Source: Acholeplasmataceae bacterium
GTDB taxonomy: Bacteria > Bacillota_I > Bacilli_A > Acholeplasmatales > Acholeplasmataceae
Direction of reading: 5' to 3'
Assembly (NCBI GenBank): GCA_023230825.1
Contig: JALNWO010000002.1
Location: 1 to 58,955 of the forward strand
DNA: 58,955 bases
The notes below the pieces were generated by a model. The model searched no databases. It was not told the DNA's origin and saw only the letters and a program-made list of their open reading frames with translations. Numbering within the stretch: the first letter of the stretch is position 1; the number at the start of each line of letters is the position of its first letter. The position numbers and the translations under genes were made by a program. This document shows positions 1 through 8,143 of the stretch, one piece after another.

Positions 1-31
1 AGGTTCACATCCTTTGCTATGTTACAAAGTT

Positions 32-59
32 ATTATAGCATAGTTTTTATTATTTGCAA
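32..59 (-). promoter_or_regulatory. Promoter reading off the left edge
   Basis: On the minus strand there is a TTGCAA -35 (54-59), a 16-base spacer and a perfect TATAAT -10 (32-37). The downstream sequence reaches an AAAGGATG-type ribosome-binding stretch near the edge. It probably drives the next minus-strand gene, which lies outside the window. Confidence 0.55.
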
Positions 60-90
60 TCAATTAGTATGAGTGCCAAATGTTTTGTTA

Positions 91-120
91 TAAAAGAGGG
101 GAAGCGGCTCTTCCCCTTTA
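91..120 (-). terminator. Rho-independent terminator of tig
   Basis: An 8-bp perfect stem (97-104 with 110-117) closes a 5-base loop. Read on the minus strand it is followed by CTTTTA. It lies directly after the tig stop codon. Confidence 0.75.
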
Positions 121-124
121 AAAA

Positions 125-1408
125 CTAGACGCGTTTTGCGTGATCTTTAACAAATTGAAATGCTTTGGAAATGATGATGTCTTGTTCTAAGACTTGCTCA
201 GGTACATAACGTTTAATTTCTTCAACTGCCATTTGGTATTGCTCTGAAAGTTCAGTGTATTTTTCATCGAGTTCTTCTTTTGAAACAGTGATCCCTTCAA
301 CTTTACCAATTTCTTCCATTGCTAGAGAAGTTAATAAACGTTTTTCAGATTCAACCGTTAATTGAGCATCGAGTTGTTCTGGAGTGAGTCCATTCATTTG
401 TAAAAACATTTCATATTCTAAACCGTATTGTTGTGCTTGACGTTTGATGTTATCGATTTGTTGGTTGTTTTCTTGTTCAATCATTGCTTGTGGTAAATCG
501 ATTTCTGCGGTTTCTAAGATTTTATCAATGATTGTTGATGTTAACAACTGATCTGCTTCATTGGCTTTTTGTGCTTCTAAGTCTTTTTTCGTTTCTGCTT
601 GGAGCGCTTCAACAGTTTCAACATTTTCCCGTTCTAATGATTTAACAAATTCATCGTTTAGTTCTGGTAATTCTTTGATTTTAATTTCATGGAGTTTCAC
701 TTTAAAGACAACCGCTTGTCCAGCTAAGTTTTCTGCTTGGTAGTTTTCTGGGAAAGTGACGTCTAAGTCTTTTTCTTCGCCTGCATTCATGCCAACCATT
801 TGGTCTTCAAAGCCCGGAATAAACTGGTTAGAACCAATTTCTAATTGGTAACTTTCAGCTTTTCCACCTTCAAAAGGTTCATCATTCAAAAAGCCTTCAA
901 AATCAAAAATAGCTGTATCACCAAATTCTAAGGCACCAGTTTCTTTTAAAACAAGTTGTGCTTTTTCACTTAAAAGCATTTTAATTTCTGCGTTTACTTC
1001 TGAATCAGAAACGGTTGTTTTAATTTCTTTGACTTCGATGTCTTTATAAACCCCAAGCTTAACTTCAGGTTTAACAGGCACTTCGAAAATGACTTCAAAA
1101 GCTTTACCTCGTTCGACTTTTGTCATATCAAGATCAACATCAGGTTGACCAACAATCTCATAATCTGGATGTGCATGTGCTTCTTGAAATTTGTGTTGTA
1201 ACACATGGTTAATCGCATCTTCAAATAAGGTTTCAACCCCAATTTTTGTTTCAAACACGTTACGGGGAACATGCCCTTTACGGAAGCCTTTAATTTCAAC
1301 ATCGCCTTTCACATGCTCAAAAGCATGGTCTAAGCCGTGTTCAAATTCATCTGGATGAACGGTAAAGGTAAATTTAACGCGGTTCGTTGTTAGTTTTTCT
1401 ACTTTCAT
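125..1408 (-). CDS. tig: Trigger factor (ribosome-associated chaperone and peptidyl-prolyl isomerase)
   Basis: Trigger factor docks at the ribosomal exit tunnel and shields nascent chains; it also has FKBP-type prolyl isomerase activity. The 427-residue product has the normal family length. The N-terminal ribosome-binding domain carries the signature GFRKGHVPR near residues 41-49. The FKBP-like domain follows at about 150-245, including the stretch FGDTAIFDFEGF, and a long helical C-terminal chaperone domain covers about 250-427. The ATG is preceded by an AAAGGAG-type ribosome-binding site at good spacing. It is monocistronic between an extended -10 promoter and a strong terminator, and divergent from the gene at 1561. 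Function is assigned from the family; the motifs are seen directly. Confidence 0.97.
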   Translation of the reverse strand: MKVEKLTTNRVKFTFTVHPDEFEHGLDHAFEHVKGDVEIKGFRKGHVPRNVFETKIGVETLFEDAINHVLQHKFQEAHAHPDYEIVGQPDVDLDMTKVERGKAFEVIFEVPVKPEVKLGVYKDIEVKEIKTTVSDSEVNAEIKMLLSEKAQLVLKETGALEFGDTAIFDFEGFLNDEPFEGGKAESYQLEIGSNQFIPGFEDQMVGMNAGEEKDLDVTFPENYQAENLAGQAVVFKVKLHEIKIKELPELNDEFVKSLERENVETVEALQAETKKDLEAQKANEADQLLTSTIIDKILETAEIDLPQAMIEQENNQQIDNIKRQAQQYGLEYEMFLQMNGLTPEQLDAQLTVESEKRLLTSLAMEEIGKVEGITVSKEELDEKYTELSEQYQMAVEEIKRYVPEQVLEQDIIISKAFQFVKDHAKRV

Positions 1409-1462
1409 TGTTATATGTACTCCTTTTGGTTTTGTCTAATCTGTATTTTATCGACCTTTTTT

Positions 1463-1471
1463 ATTATAACA
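1463..1471 (-). promoter_or_regulatory. Extended -10 promoter of tig
   Basis: The minus strand reads TGT-TATAAT about 55 bases upstream of the tig ATG. No good -35 is visible at 16-18 bases, as expected for an extended -10 promoter. Confidence 0.6.
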
Positions 1472-1506
1472 TATATTTCTTTTAAGAAAAGGATTTTCAT
1501 TTTTGT

Positions 1507-1535
1507 TTGCACATTTCATTCATTTGCGATAAAAT
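1507..1535 (+). promoter_or_regulatory. Sigma-A-type promoter of the YghO-like gene
   Basis: TTGCAC (1507-1512), a 17-base spacer and TAAAAT (1530-1535), followed by GGAGG just before the ATG at 1561. The spacing is ideal. Confidence 0.7.
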
Positions 1536-1560
1536 ATGAATTAATCGATGGAGGTATATT

Positions 1561-2679
1561 ATGATTACATTAAAAGAAGTCCGCTCTTTTTGGGACAGTC
1601 ACCGTTTTACTGAATTTCCTAACCGCTTATATAAACATGTTGAACCGTTTGTCCCTGCATTATCCTTAGATGAGCGAAATGTTTTTAATCCAAAAAAGAA
1701 TCCCGTCCATGAATACTGTGATGCGATTCGCTTTTTAGCTTATCGTAATAACAAAATAGTCGGCCGTATTGCTGGTATTATTAACCATCGCTTAAACGAA
1801 GCTTTTGGTAAAAAAGAAGTTCGCTTTACCCGTTTAGATATGATTGATGATATTGAAGTGACTAAGACTTTAATTGAAGCCGTCACCAATTGGGGTAAAG
1901 AAAGAGGGATGGATACACTTATCGGCCCCATCGGTTTTACTGATATGGACCGCCAGGGGATGTTGGTCGATGGGTTTGACCAACTGAACATGTTTATTAC
2001 GATTTATAACCATAAATACTATATGGAACATTTAGAAAAACTAGGCTTTGTCAAAGACGTTGACTGGACAGAAAAAATCATCCAGTGGCCAAAAGAGGTT
2101 CCTGAAAAGGTCCGCCGTGGTGCAGAAATCACCCGTAAGCGTTATGGCTATGAACTCGTTAAATGTCATAAGAAAAAAGATTTATTTAAATACGTTTATG
2201 AAGCCTTTGATATGTACAACATTGCTTTCCAAGAACTATATGGCTTCTTCCCTCTTCCTAAACCAGTCATTGACTACTACATTAAACAAGTTTTAGCCTT
2301 AGTCCAACTCGACTATATTTGGTTTGTTTTAGATAAAGATAAAAATGTCGTTGCCTTTACGGTTATTATGCCAAGTTTAGCAAAAGCGAATAAAAAGAAT
2401 AACGGCCATTTATTCCCCTTTGGTTTCTTACGGATTTTTAAAGCTTTAAGAAAACATGATGTTATTGACCTATACTTCATTGCGATTCATCCGGATCACC
2501 AAGGCAAAGGCTTAATTGCCTTAATGTTTGAAGACGGGATTGAAGTCGGGATTAAAAATGGTGTCATCCATGCCGAAACAGGTCCAGAACTTGAATTAAA
2601 TGCGAATATTCAGAACCAATGGAAAACATTTGATTTCGTGGAACATAAGCGCAGACGCTGTTATACAAAACCAATCTAG
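1561..2679 (+). CDS. YghO-like GNAT-fold protein of unknown substrate
   Basis: This 372-residue soluble protein resembles the YghO-like family of N-acetyltransferase-fold proteins found across Bacteroidetes and Firmicutes. Seen in the sequence: an N-terminal block with VPALSLDERNVFNPKKNP (about residues 31-48), a block VGRIAGIINHRLNE (about 62-75), GPIGFTDMDRQGMLV, and a C-terminal GNAT motif A-like stretch IAIHPDHQGKGLIALM (about 304-319). The last should form the acetyl-CoA pyrophosphate-binding loop. There is no signal peptide or membrane segment. GGAGG precedes the ATG at good spacing and the gene has its own promoter and terminator. The substrate is not known for the family, so acyl transfer is an inference from the fold. 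Confidence 0.75.
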   Translation: MITLKEVRSFWDSHRFTEFPNRLYKHVEPFVPALSLDERNVFNPKKNPVHEYCDAIRFLAYRNNKIVGRIAGIINHRLNEAFGKKEVRFTRLDMIDDIEVTKTLIEAVTNWGKERGMDTLIGPIGFTDMDRQGMLVDGFDQLNMFITIYNHKYYMEHLEKLGFVKDVDWTEKIIQWPKEVPEKVRRGAEITRKRYGYELVKCHKKKDLFKYVYEAFDMYNIAFQELYGFFPLPKPVIDYYIKQVLALVQLDYIWFVLDKDKNVVAFTVIMPSLAKANKKNNGHLFPFGFLRIFKALRKHDVIDLYFIAIHPDHQGKGLIALMFEDGIEVGIKNGVIHAETGPELELNANIQNQWKTFDFVEHKRRRCYTKPI

Positions 2680-2700
2680 GAGCAATCCTAGATTTTTTTT
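2674..2700 (+). terminator. Rho-independent terminator containing the stop codon
   Basis: An 8-bp stem (2674-2681 with 2686-2693) closes a GCAA tetraloop and is followed by about eight T. The TAG stop codon of the upstream gene lies in the left arm. Confidence 0.9.
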
Positions 2701-2751
2701 GCCTTTTTTTCAAAACATTGTTTGAAAATCGAGCAATTATCATTTTATTCT

Positions 2752-2779
2752 TTGTATTCAAGCGAAAAAGTATTATAAT
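2752..2779 (+). promoter_or_regulatory. Promoter of the O-antigen-ligase-like gene
   Basis: TTGTAT (2752-2757), a 16-base spacer and a perfect TATAAT (2774-2779), 28 bases upstream of the ATG. Confidence 0.65.
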
Positions 2780-2807
2780 AGTTGTATCATTGTTTTGAGG
2801 AGACCTT

Positions 2808-4253
2808 ATGAAACGAATTGAGAAATTTTTAAATAGCGGATGGTATATTGCCCTCATCTTCGCAATCACTTATCTTTCCTGGCTCTTTTATGAAGACACG
2901 CCACCTCAAGCTTTTAACCGTTATAATTTAATGGGCTTTTTTATTTTAGCATCCCTTCTCTTTTTATTGATGCTTTTTTATGAAAATACGATGTATACGA
3001 TGCCTGTCATCTTATCTTTCTTATTTATTTTAAATAAAAAAGACATGACCTTTACGACGACAGTTACCGAATGGTGGATCTATGTTGCCTTAGCACTTGT
3101 TTTATTAGGACCCATCGTTCACTGGCTTCGTTTTCGCCCGAAACTGAAAATGGGTTACTTCACTTTAGGATTGGGACTGATTGCTTTATCGTATGTTTTA
3201 TCAATGCTTCATTTCCCCTTTGAAATTGAAGCTGTACCAGTTTCGATGATTGGGGTTATTTACTTTGGTTTTTATTTATTTTTAACGGCGACGACCAAAG
3301 GCCGCTTAAAATATCTTTTCCAAATCTTTTTATTTTTAAACTTTTTGTTCACCTTACAATTAGGAACTTATTTATATCGGGGCTATCTGTTACATCCAGA
3401 ACTTTCCTTCGTTGACCGATTATTTGTTGGTTGGGGCCGTAATCTTGGTTGGGCCAACGTGAATGACATGGCGTTTTATATTGCTTTAACACTACCAGCA
3501 TACGTCTATTTCATTTTTAAAAAACCAAAGATAAACTGGTTTTTATGGTTTTTAATGGCACCTCCTTTCATTGTGATCATTTTATCTGAATCACGAGGCG
3601 GTATTATTGGTTTTATGATTAGCTTCATTAGTCTCATTATTTTTGTGATTCTTAAAGGGCGCTTTAAAATTTTAATTCAAATGGCTGTCTTTTTACTTTT
3701 CATTGGTCTACTTTTTTTATACTACCAAGAGGTTTTATTTAAATGGTGGGACACGATGTATCAATCCTTTAAATCGGATATTAATACCGTTTCTTCAGGA
3801 AGGATTAATATTTATTTAGAAGGACTTGCAGTTTTTAAACAATACCCCATTTTTGGGGGTGGTTGGACATCCCTCCAAAAACTTCATCCTGGTTCCAGAC
3901 TTTTTATGTACCATTCAACGCCAATTCAAGCCCTTGCGGCGATGGGTTCGTTTGGCATGGTAGCCTTACTCATTCACTATTATCAAGTCTTCTCATTTTA
4001 TATCAGAAGAATTTCCTTTGAAAAATGGCTCTTTTTAATTGGTTATTTGGCTAGTCAAGCGCATGGTTTGATTGATAATGTCCAATATGCTGTCCCTTAT
4101 TCCATTATTATGGTCGTTGTTTTTGCATTATGGGAAAATGCACCTAAAACAGATTTCACCTTGTTAAAGGGGCGTTATCGTTATGAACCTGAGGCAGAAA
4201 TAACAATACCCAGGTCGAAAAAAAGAAATGAACGTGCGATGTCCATTTCTTAG
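2808..4253 (+). CDS. O-antigen ligase/polymerase-like polytopic membrane protein
   Basis: A 481-residue integral membrane protein with about eleven hydrophobic segments that resembles the WaaL/Wzy (O-antigen ligase domain) family. Those enzymes join or polymerise lipid-linked glycans on the outer face of the cytoplasmic membrane. Family-like features: WANVNDMAFYIALTLPAY (about 221-238), the loop SESRGGIIGFMISF (about 260-273) and the segment YPIFGGGWTSL before an external loop with HSTPIQALAAMG. The Arg in SRGG and the His in YHST sit where WaaL-type enzymes keep functional residues. GAGGAG precedes the ATG. It stands alone rather than in a polysaccharide operon, so its glycan substrate cannot be named. 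Teichuronic, capsular or glycolipid polymers are all possible. Confidence 0.7.
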   Translation: MKRIEKFLNSGWYIALIFAITYLSWLFYEDTPPQAFNRYNLMGFFILASLLFLLMLFYENTMYTMPVILSFLFILNKKDMTFTTTVTEWWIYVALALVLLGPIVHWLRFRPKLKMGYFTLGLGLIALSYVLSMLHFPFEIEAVPVSMIGVIYFGFYLFLTATTKGRLKYLFQIFLFLNFLFTLQLGTYLYRGYLLHPELSFVDRLFVGWGRNLGWANVNDMAFYIALTLPAYVYFIFKKPKINWFLWFLMAPPFIVIILSESRGGIIGFMISFISLIIFVILKGRFKILIQMAVFLLFIGLLFLYYQEVLFKWWDTMYQSFKSDINTVSSGRINIYLEGLAVFKQYPIFGGGWTSLQKLHPGSRLFMYHSTPIQALAAMGSFGMVALLIHYYQVFSFYIRRISFEKWLFLIGYLASQAHGLIDNVQYAVPYSIIMVVVFALWENAPKTDFTLLKGRYRYEPEAEITIPRSKKRNERAMSIS

Positions 4254-4271
4254 TAAATTAAAATGTTAGTT

Positions 4272-4310
4272 ATAAAAAGCCACTCGGTTGACCAAGTGGC
4301 TTGTTTTTTA
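4272..4310. terminator. Bidirectional terminator between convergent genes
   Basis: An 8-bp stem (4277-4284 with 4295-4302), extended by two further pairs after a mismatch, is flanked by a T-run on each strand. It serves the plus-strand gene ending at 4253 and ilvE ending at 4308. Confidence 0.85.
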
Positions 4311-5324
4311 TTTTAATGGATCTAACGTCGTTGTCCACTCATAGACATCTTCCAAATCACCCATTTGAATCCCTGTTAAAAGTTGATATAACTTTAATGT
4401 GATTGGGCCCATTTCTTCATGATGAGGAAATTGCATTTTTACCCCTTCATGTGTAATAGAACCGATGGGTGTCACAACTGCAGCTGTTCCACATGCTGCT
4501 GCTTCATCTAATTGATTAAGATCAGCTAAATGAATATCGGTTTCTAAAACTGTTAGTTTAAGCGCTTCTTTTGCAAGTTGTTTTAAGGAGCGATTGGTAA
4601 TACTATCTAGAATCGATGGTGATGTTGGTGTCACATATTCTTGTTTTTTAGTTATTCCAAAAAAGTTTGCGGCACCGACTTCTTCAATTTTAGTATGGGT
4701 TTTAGGATCTAAGAAAATTGTATCGGCATAACCTACTGCTTTCGCTTCTACTTGAGCTTTGAGGCTTGCAGCATAGTTACCCCCGACTTTGACATGGCCA
4801 GTGCCATGAGGGGCAGCCCGGTCATAAGGTGACGTAACCATATCAACGGGACGTGCAGGTCCTGAAAAATAAGAACTTACAGGAGAAACAATCACAGAGA
4901 AAATGTAGCTATTTGCTGGTCTTAAACCTAAATTATCACCAATACCAATTATGAATGGACGAATGTATAATGTCGCATTAGACCCATAAGGAGGGACATA
5001 TTCATGATTGGCTAAAACGGTGTCTTCCACTGCTTTAACAAACATTTCTACAGGGATGCGAGGCATTTTTAAAAAATCACACGATAGTTGAAAGCGGAGG
5101 GCATTATCTTTCACGCGAAAGAGGTTAATCCGTCCGTCTTTTCTTCGATATGCCTTTAATCCTTCAAACGCTTGTTGACCATAATGGAGTGCGGTCGACA
5201 TCGCTGAGATGGTGACTGTATCGTCTGTTCTAAGCTGTCCTTCATTCCACTTGCCGTCTTCATAGTAGGCAATGTAGTTATAAGGGACCTTAACATAAGT
5301 AAAACCTTTTGCTTGGCTTTGCAT
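4308..5324 (-). CDS. ilvE: Branched-chain amino acid aminotransferase
   Basis: A PLP-dependent class IV aminotransferase that interconverts Leu/Ile/Val and their 2-oxo acids with glutamate/2-oxoglutarate. The 338-residue length matches the bacterial/eukaryotic BCAT2-type branch rather than the about 305-residue E. coli form. The motif GTGHVKVGGNYAASL places the PLP-binding lysine at about residue 179. ALHYGQQAFEGLKAYR (about 45-60) and the C-terminal AAACGTAAVVTPIG (phosphate-binding) are also typical. AAGGAG precedes the ATG. It begins 16 bases after the YwaF-like gene and is probably co-transcribed. No other ilv or leu genes are in the window, so it may act in amino acid degradation or branched-chain fatty acid precursor supply rather than full biosynthesis; that part is inference. 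Confidence 0.95.
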   Translation of the reverse strand: MQSQAKGFTYVKVPYNYIAYYEDGKWNEGQLRTDDTVTISAMSTALHYGQQAFEGLKAYRRKDGRINLFRVKDNALRFQLSCDFLKMPRIPVEMFVKAVEDTVLANHEYVPPYGSNATLYIRPFIIGIGDNLGLRPANSYIFSVIVSPVSSYFSGPARPVDMVTSPYDRAAPHGTGHVKVGGNYAASLKAQVEAKAVGYADTIFLDPKTHTKIEEVGAANFFGITKKQEYVTPTSPSILDSITNRSLKQLAKEALKLTVLETDIHLADLNQLDEAAACGTAAVVTPIGSITHEGVKMQFPHHEEMGPITLKLYQLLTGIQMGDLEDVYEWTTTLDPLK

Positions 5325-5340
5325 GATAGACTCCTTTACT

Positions 5341-6225
5341 TTATTGTTTCGGTATTTCCTCAGTTGTTGAGGTTTTTATTTTAAAAAGTTTTTTGAAAAA
5401 GGTGAGGGTTGCGTCTGTATCGTAAACCAAACAGAAAATGATGGCGATACCCCCACCAAAAACAATCAGTGGGAAAAGCAACCATAATACAGGCAAGTGA
5501 TATGTAAAACCGTAAACAGGATGTGTCACTGCCATAAAACTTGGGACTAAAACACCAATGACAAGACCTAAACCTTTAAATTGGTCTTTGGGTCCAAAGA
5601 TTAAAGATGGATTACGTTTATTGGGATCAAACATGTCACTTTTTGGAACCCAACCAATCCATGTTAATAATAATTCATTAATAAAGATCAGTAATAAAAC
5701 AACGAATAAAACAATGGGTGCGCGATACGCACGTTTAATGGAGAGTTCGTGCATTTTAAAATGCATCATTAAAAACGGTGCTAAAAAGAGTAAGTAATGA
5801 GCAAAATAAAAACGGATGTTTTCTAACATAAATGCCGGTCTAGGGCCTACATAAATATAACCATTAAATAAGACACTTATCGCATCTAAAGGAAAGAGAT
5901 ATGTTAGGATGCCAGAGGCAATACCGATCATAATCATATAATCCTTAAGGGTTTTATTTTTTGTAAAATATAAAAAAGGAAAGAGTAAAACACTTGCTGC
6001 ACAAATGTTTTCAAATGATGCTTTCATGAGTGAATGCTCGATTAAAGTATATGGATATATCAAAACTTTCAAAAAGTGAATCGCAACATTTAATAAAATG
6101 ATGCCATAAATAAACCAGTAACGAAATTTGTCACTTTTGTTTTGTAAAAAGCGAATCACGACTAAAGTGATTATAATCGCAACAACCACATAAAAAAAGT
6201 AATAGAAATTGAACATTTTAACCAT
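5341..6225 (-). CDS. YwaF/TMEM164-like integral membrane protein
   Basis: A protein of about 294 residues with seven or so membrane segments. It resembles the YwaF (TIGR02206) family of unknown function, for example in the central block FRFF/HYLLFLAPF-like (here IRFYFAHYLLFLAPF) and a preceding segment containing NICAASVLLFPFLYF. An ATG six bases further upstream (6231) is in frame, but GAGGTGA (6239-6233) is only one base from it and seven bases from the ATG at 6225. The latter is therefore the better start. The C-terminus is a short Lys/Thr/Glu-rich tail. It is the first gene of a two-gene transcript with ilvE. No catalytic motif is visible and I cannot name a function. Confidence 0.6.
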   Translation of the reverse strand: MVKMFNFYYFFYVVVAIIITLVVIRFLQNKSDKFRYWFIYGIILLNVAIHFLKVLIYPYTLIEHSLMKASFENICAASVLLFPFLYFTKNKTLKDYMIMIGIASGILTYLFPLDAISVLFNGYIYVGPRPAFMLENIRFYFAHYLLFLAPFLMMHFKMHELSIKRAYRAPIVLFVVLLLIFINELLLTWIGWVPKSDMFDPNKRNPSLIFGPKDQFKGLGLVIGVLVPSFMAVTHPVYGFTYHLPVLWLLFPLIVFGGGIAIIFCLVYDTDATLTFFKKLFKIKTSTTEEIPKQ

Positions 6226-6261
6226 CAGCATCTCACCTCGATGTCAGCTTCTTTATGTTAT

Positions 6262-6270
6262 ATTATAACA
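6262..6270 (-). promoter_or_regulatory. Extended -10 promoter of the YwaF-like/ilvE pair
   Basis: The minus strand reads TGT-TATAAT about 37 bases upstream of the start at 6225. No convincing -35 is visible. The pepF terminator sits immediately upstream. Confidence 0.6.
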
Positions 6271-6276
6271 TATGAG

Positions 6277-6306
6277 GAAAAGACAATCACCCCTCGGTGA
6301 CTGTCT
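6277..6306 (-). terminator. Terminator of pepF
   Basis: An 11-bp stem (6281-6291 with 6296-6306, one G-U pair) closes a 4-base loop. On the minus strand it is followed by TTTTCC. Confidence 0.75.
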
Positions 6307-6318
6307 TCTTCCTTTTTA

Positions 6319-8066
6319 TTATTTCTTTAATAAGGCAATCACTTCATCAATATCTTGTTTAATTTGACTTAAAGACTGATGCCAGAACGCTTTATCGGTG
6401 ACATCAATACCCATCGATGCCCCGACTTCTTCAACACTTGTTTGGGTTGTTAAAGCTAAGAGTTTATCATAACTTTCTAAGAAGTGTTCTGGGTCTTCTA
6501 AATACTTCGCATATAAGCCTTTACCAAAGAGGAGGCCAAAGGCATAGGGGAAGTTATAGAAATTTAAACCAGAGCTATAATAATGCCCTTTATTTAACCA
6601 CATATATGGGTGTAAGATGTCTGGATCAAGACCATCAGTGTACGCTTCTTTTTGAGCGTCAACCATCCATGCTTTCATTTGTGATTTATGGATCGGTCCT
6701 TTAGCGTTTTCAAAGATTTTTGTTCAAAAAGATATCGCGATAAAATATCAATAATAACTTGGGTATCGCCTTGAAGTGAGTTTTCTAATACGGATAACTT
6801 CTCTTCATCATTAGTGAATGTTTTTAGTAAGTACTGATTCACAATTGTTTCACAGAAAATAGAAGCCGTTTCTGCTAAAGGCATCGGATATGACCAGTGA
6901 AGCGGACGTAGTGCCGCAATAATTTCTCCGTGGTAACCATGACCAAGTTCATGGGCTAAGGTTAGAACATCGGATAAGGAACCAGTAAAGTTTAACATAA
7001 TCCGTGATTGTTTCAGTTGTGGTTGGTTGGAACAGAAAGCACCCCCACGTTTGCCTTTTTGCGGATACACATCAATCCAATGTTTATTAAAGGCTTCAGT
7101 CGCAAAATCACCTAACCGTTTGGAATAACCGTAAAAGGCATCTTTAATAATCTTTTGGGCTTCTTCAAAGGTATACGTTTTATCTAATGATCCTACTGGA
7201 GCAAATAAATCATAAAAGGGTAACCCTTTTTGATGACCCAACGCTTCTGCTTTCGCTTTTAAATAAGCTGCGAAGTGTTCACGATAATCCATCATCGCTT
7301 CAATCATCGCAATGAGGGTTTCTGTTTGCATATGCGATTGATTTAACGTTTTTTGAAGCGGTGATTGATAGCCTCTAAGCTCATTGATGGTCACAACTTC
7401 ACGTTTAATATTAGATAGTGCTAATGCCACTTGATCTTCAATTTGTTCGTACGCTTTTAATTCTGCTTCATACGCATTTTTTCTGACCATTTTATCTTTA
7501 TCATATGCTAAGTTACGAACTTCACTTAAAGTGATCGTTTCATCGTTGTATTTAACATCTAAATTAGCAGTTGTTAAAGATTGTAGTTGGCCCCAGCCAC
7601 CCGATGCATATTCACGCATTTTCGCATATAAAAGTTCTTCTTTTTCTGATAACAAATGTTTGGCATCATCTTGAGAACGTTTGAGTTGATATAAATACGT
7701 TGTCATGAGTTTGGAACCCTTCGCTAAACGGTCTAGATCAACAGTCGTTAAGTAACGTTGAAAGATCACTTCTTCAGCGGTTGCGCCTCGCAAAATATTT
7801 TGCAGTTTTGCTAAATATTTTGGAGCAGTCGCATCATTCACATTGGTTGCCATCGTTAAAGATGCAAACGAAGCTAAAGAACGAATCAATCTTGTTAATT
7901 CTTCTTCTTTCCGTAAGTAACCTTCAATATATGCTTGATCGGTTTCTTGTTTTTGATACATGATATAGTTTTTTAAATCTGAGACCAATGCTTCAACTTC
8001 TTTTAAGTCTTTTTCATAGTGCTCATCAAAACCCCGATATAAATCGGATAAATCCCATTTTCCCAT
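6319..8066 (-). pseudogene. pepF: Oligoendopeptidase F (M3B zinc metallopeptidase), interrupted by a -1 frameshift
   Basis: PepF is a cytosolic zinc peptidase that cleaves short peptides. The first frame (8066-6675, 463 residues) holds the zinc motif HELGH (residues 372-376) and the downstream AETAS, whose Glu (about 399) is the likely third ligand. It then runs out of frame after LFEQK into a TGA. The missing C-terminus continues in another frame to 6319. Adding one A to the A5 tract (6717-6721, T5 on the plus strand) rejoins them through IFENAKGPIHKSQMKAW, the expected family sequence. The restored protein has about 582 residues, near the usual 600. GGGAGG precedes the ATG. Without the repair the product loses its last 130 residues and is probably inactive. 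This may be a sequencing error or a real mutation; a ribosomal -1 slip on AAA is less likely. Confidence 0.9.
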
Positions 8067-8093
8067 TAGATAAACCTCCCTTTTCTTAATTAA

Positions 8094-8102
8094 ATTATAT
8101 CA
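8094..8102 (-). promoter_or_regulatory. Extended -10 promoter of pepF
   Basis: The minus strand reads TGA-TATAAT 28 bases upstream of the pepF ATG, without a clear -35. Confidence 0.55.
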
Positions 8103-8115
8103 CTTAATCGTTAAT

Positions 8116-8143
8116 AAAAAAAGGGGGAGTTTTCCCCTTTTAA
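8116..8143 (-). terminator. Terminator of the GH20-like operon
   Basis: A G/C-rich stem (CCCC 8134-8137 with GGGG 8123-8127, extended by A-T pairs) is followed on the minus strand by seven T. It lies just past the stop of the gene ending at 8140. Confidence 0.75.

Noticed and set aside
5325..5340. A T-box or other leader control of ilvE.
   Set aside because: Only 16 bases separate it from the upstream gene, too short for a T-box, and the operon leader upstream shows no such structure.
6700..6730. Programmed ribosomal -1 frameshifting in pepF.
   Set aside because: The site CAA-AAA lacks a proper slippery heptamer and no stimulatory stem was seen. PepF is not known to use recoding.
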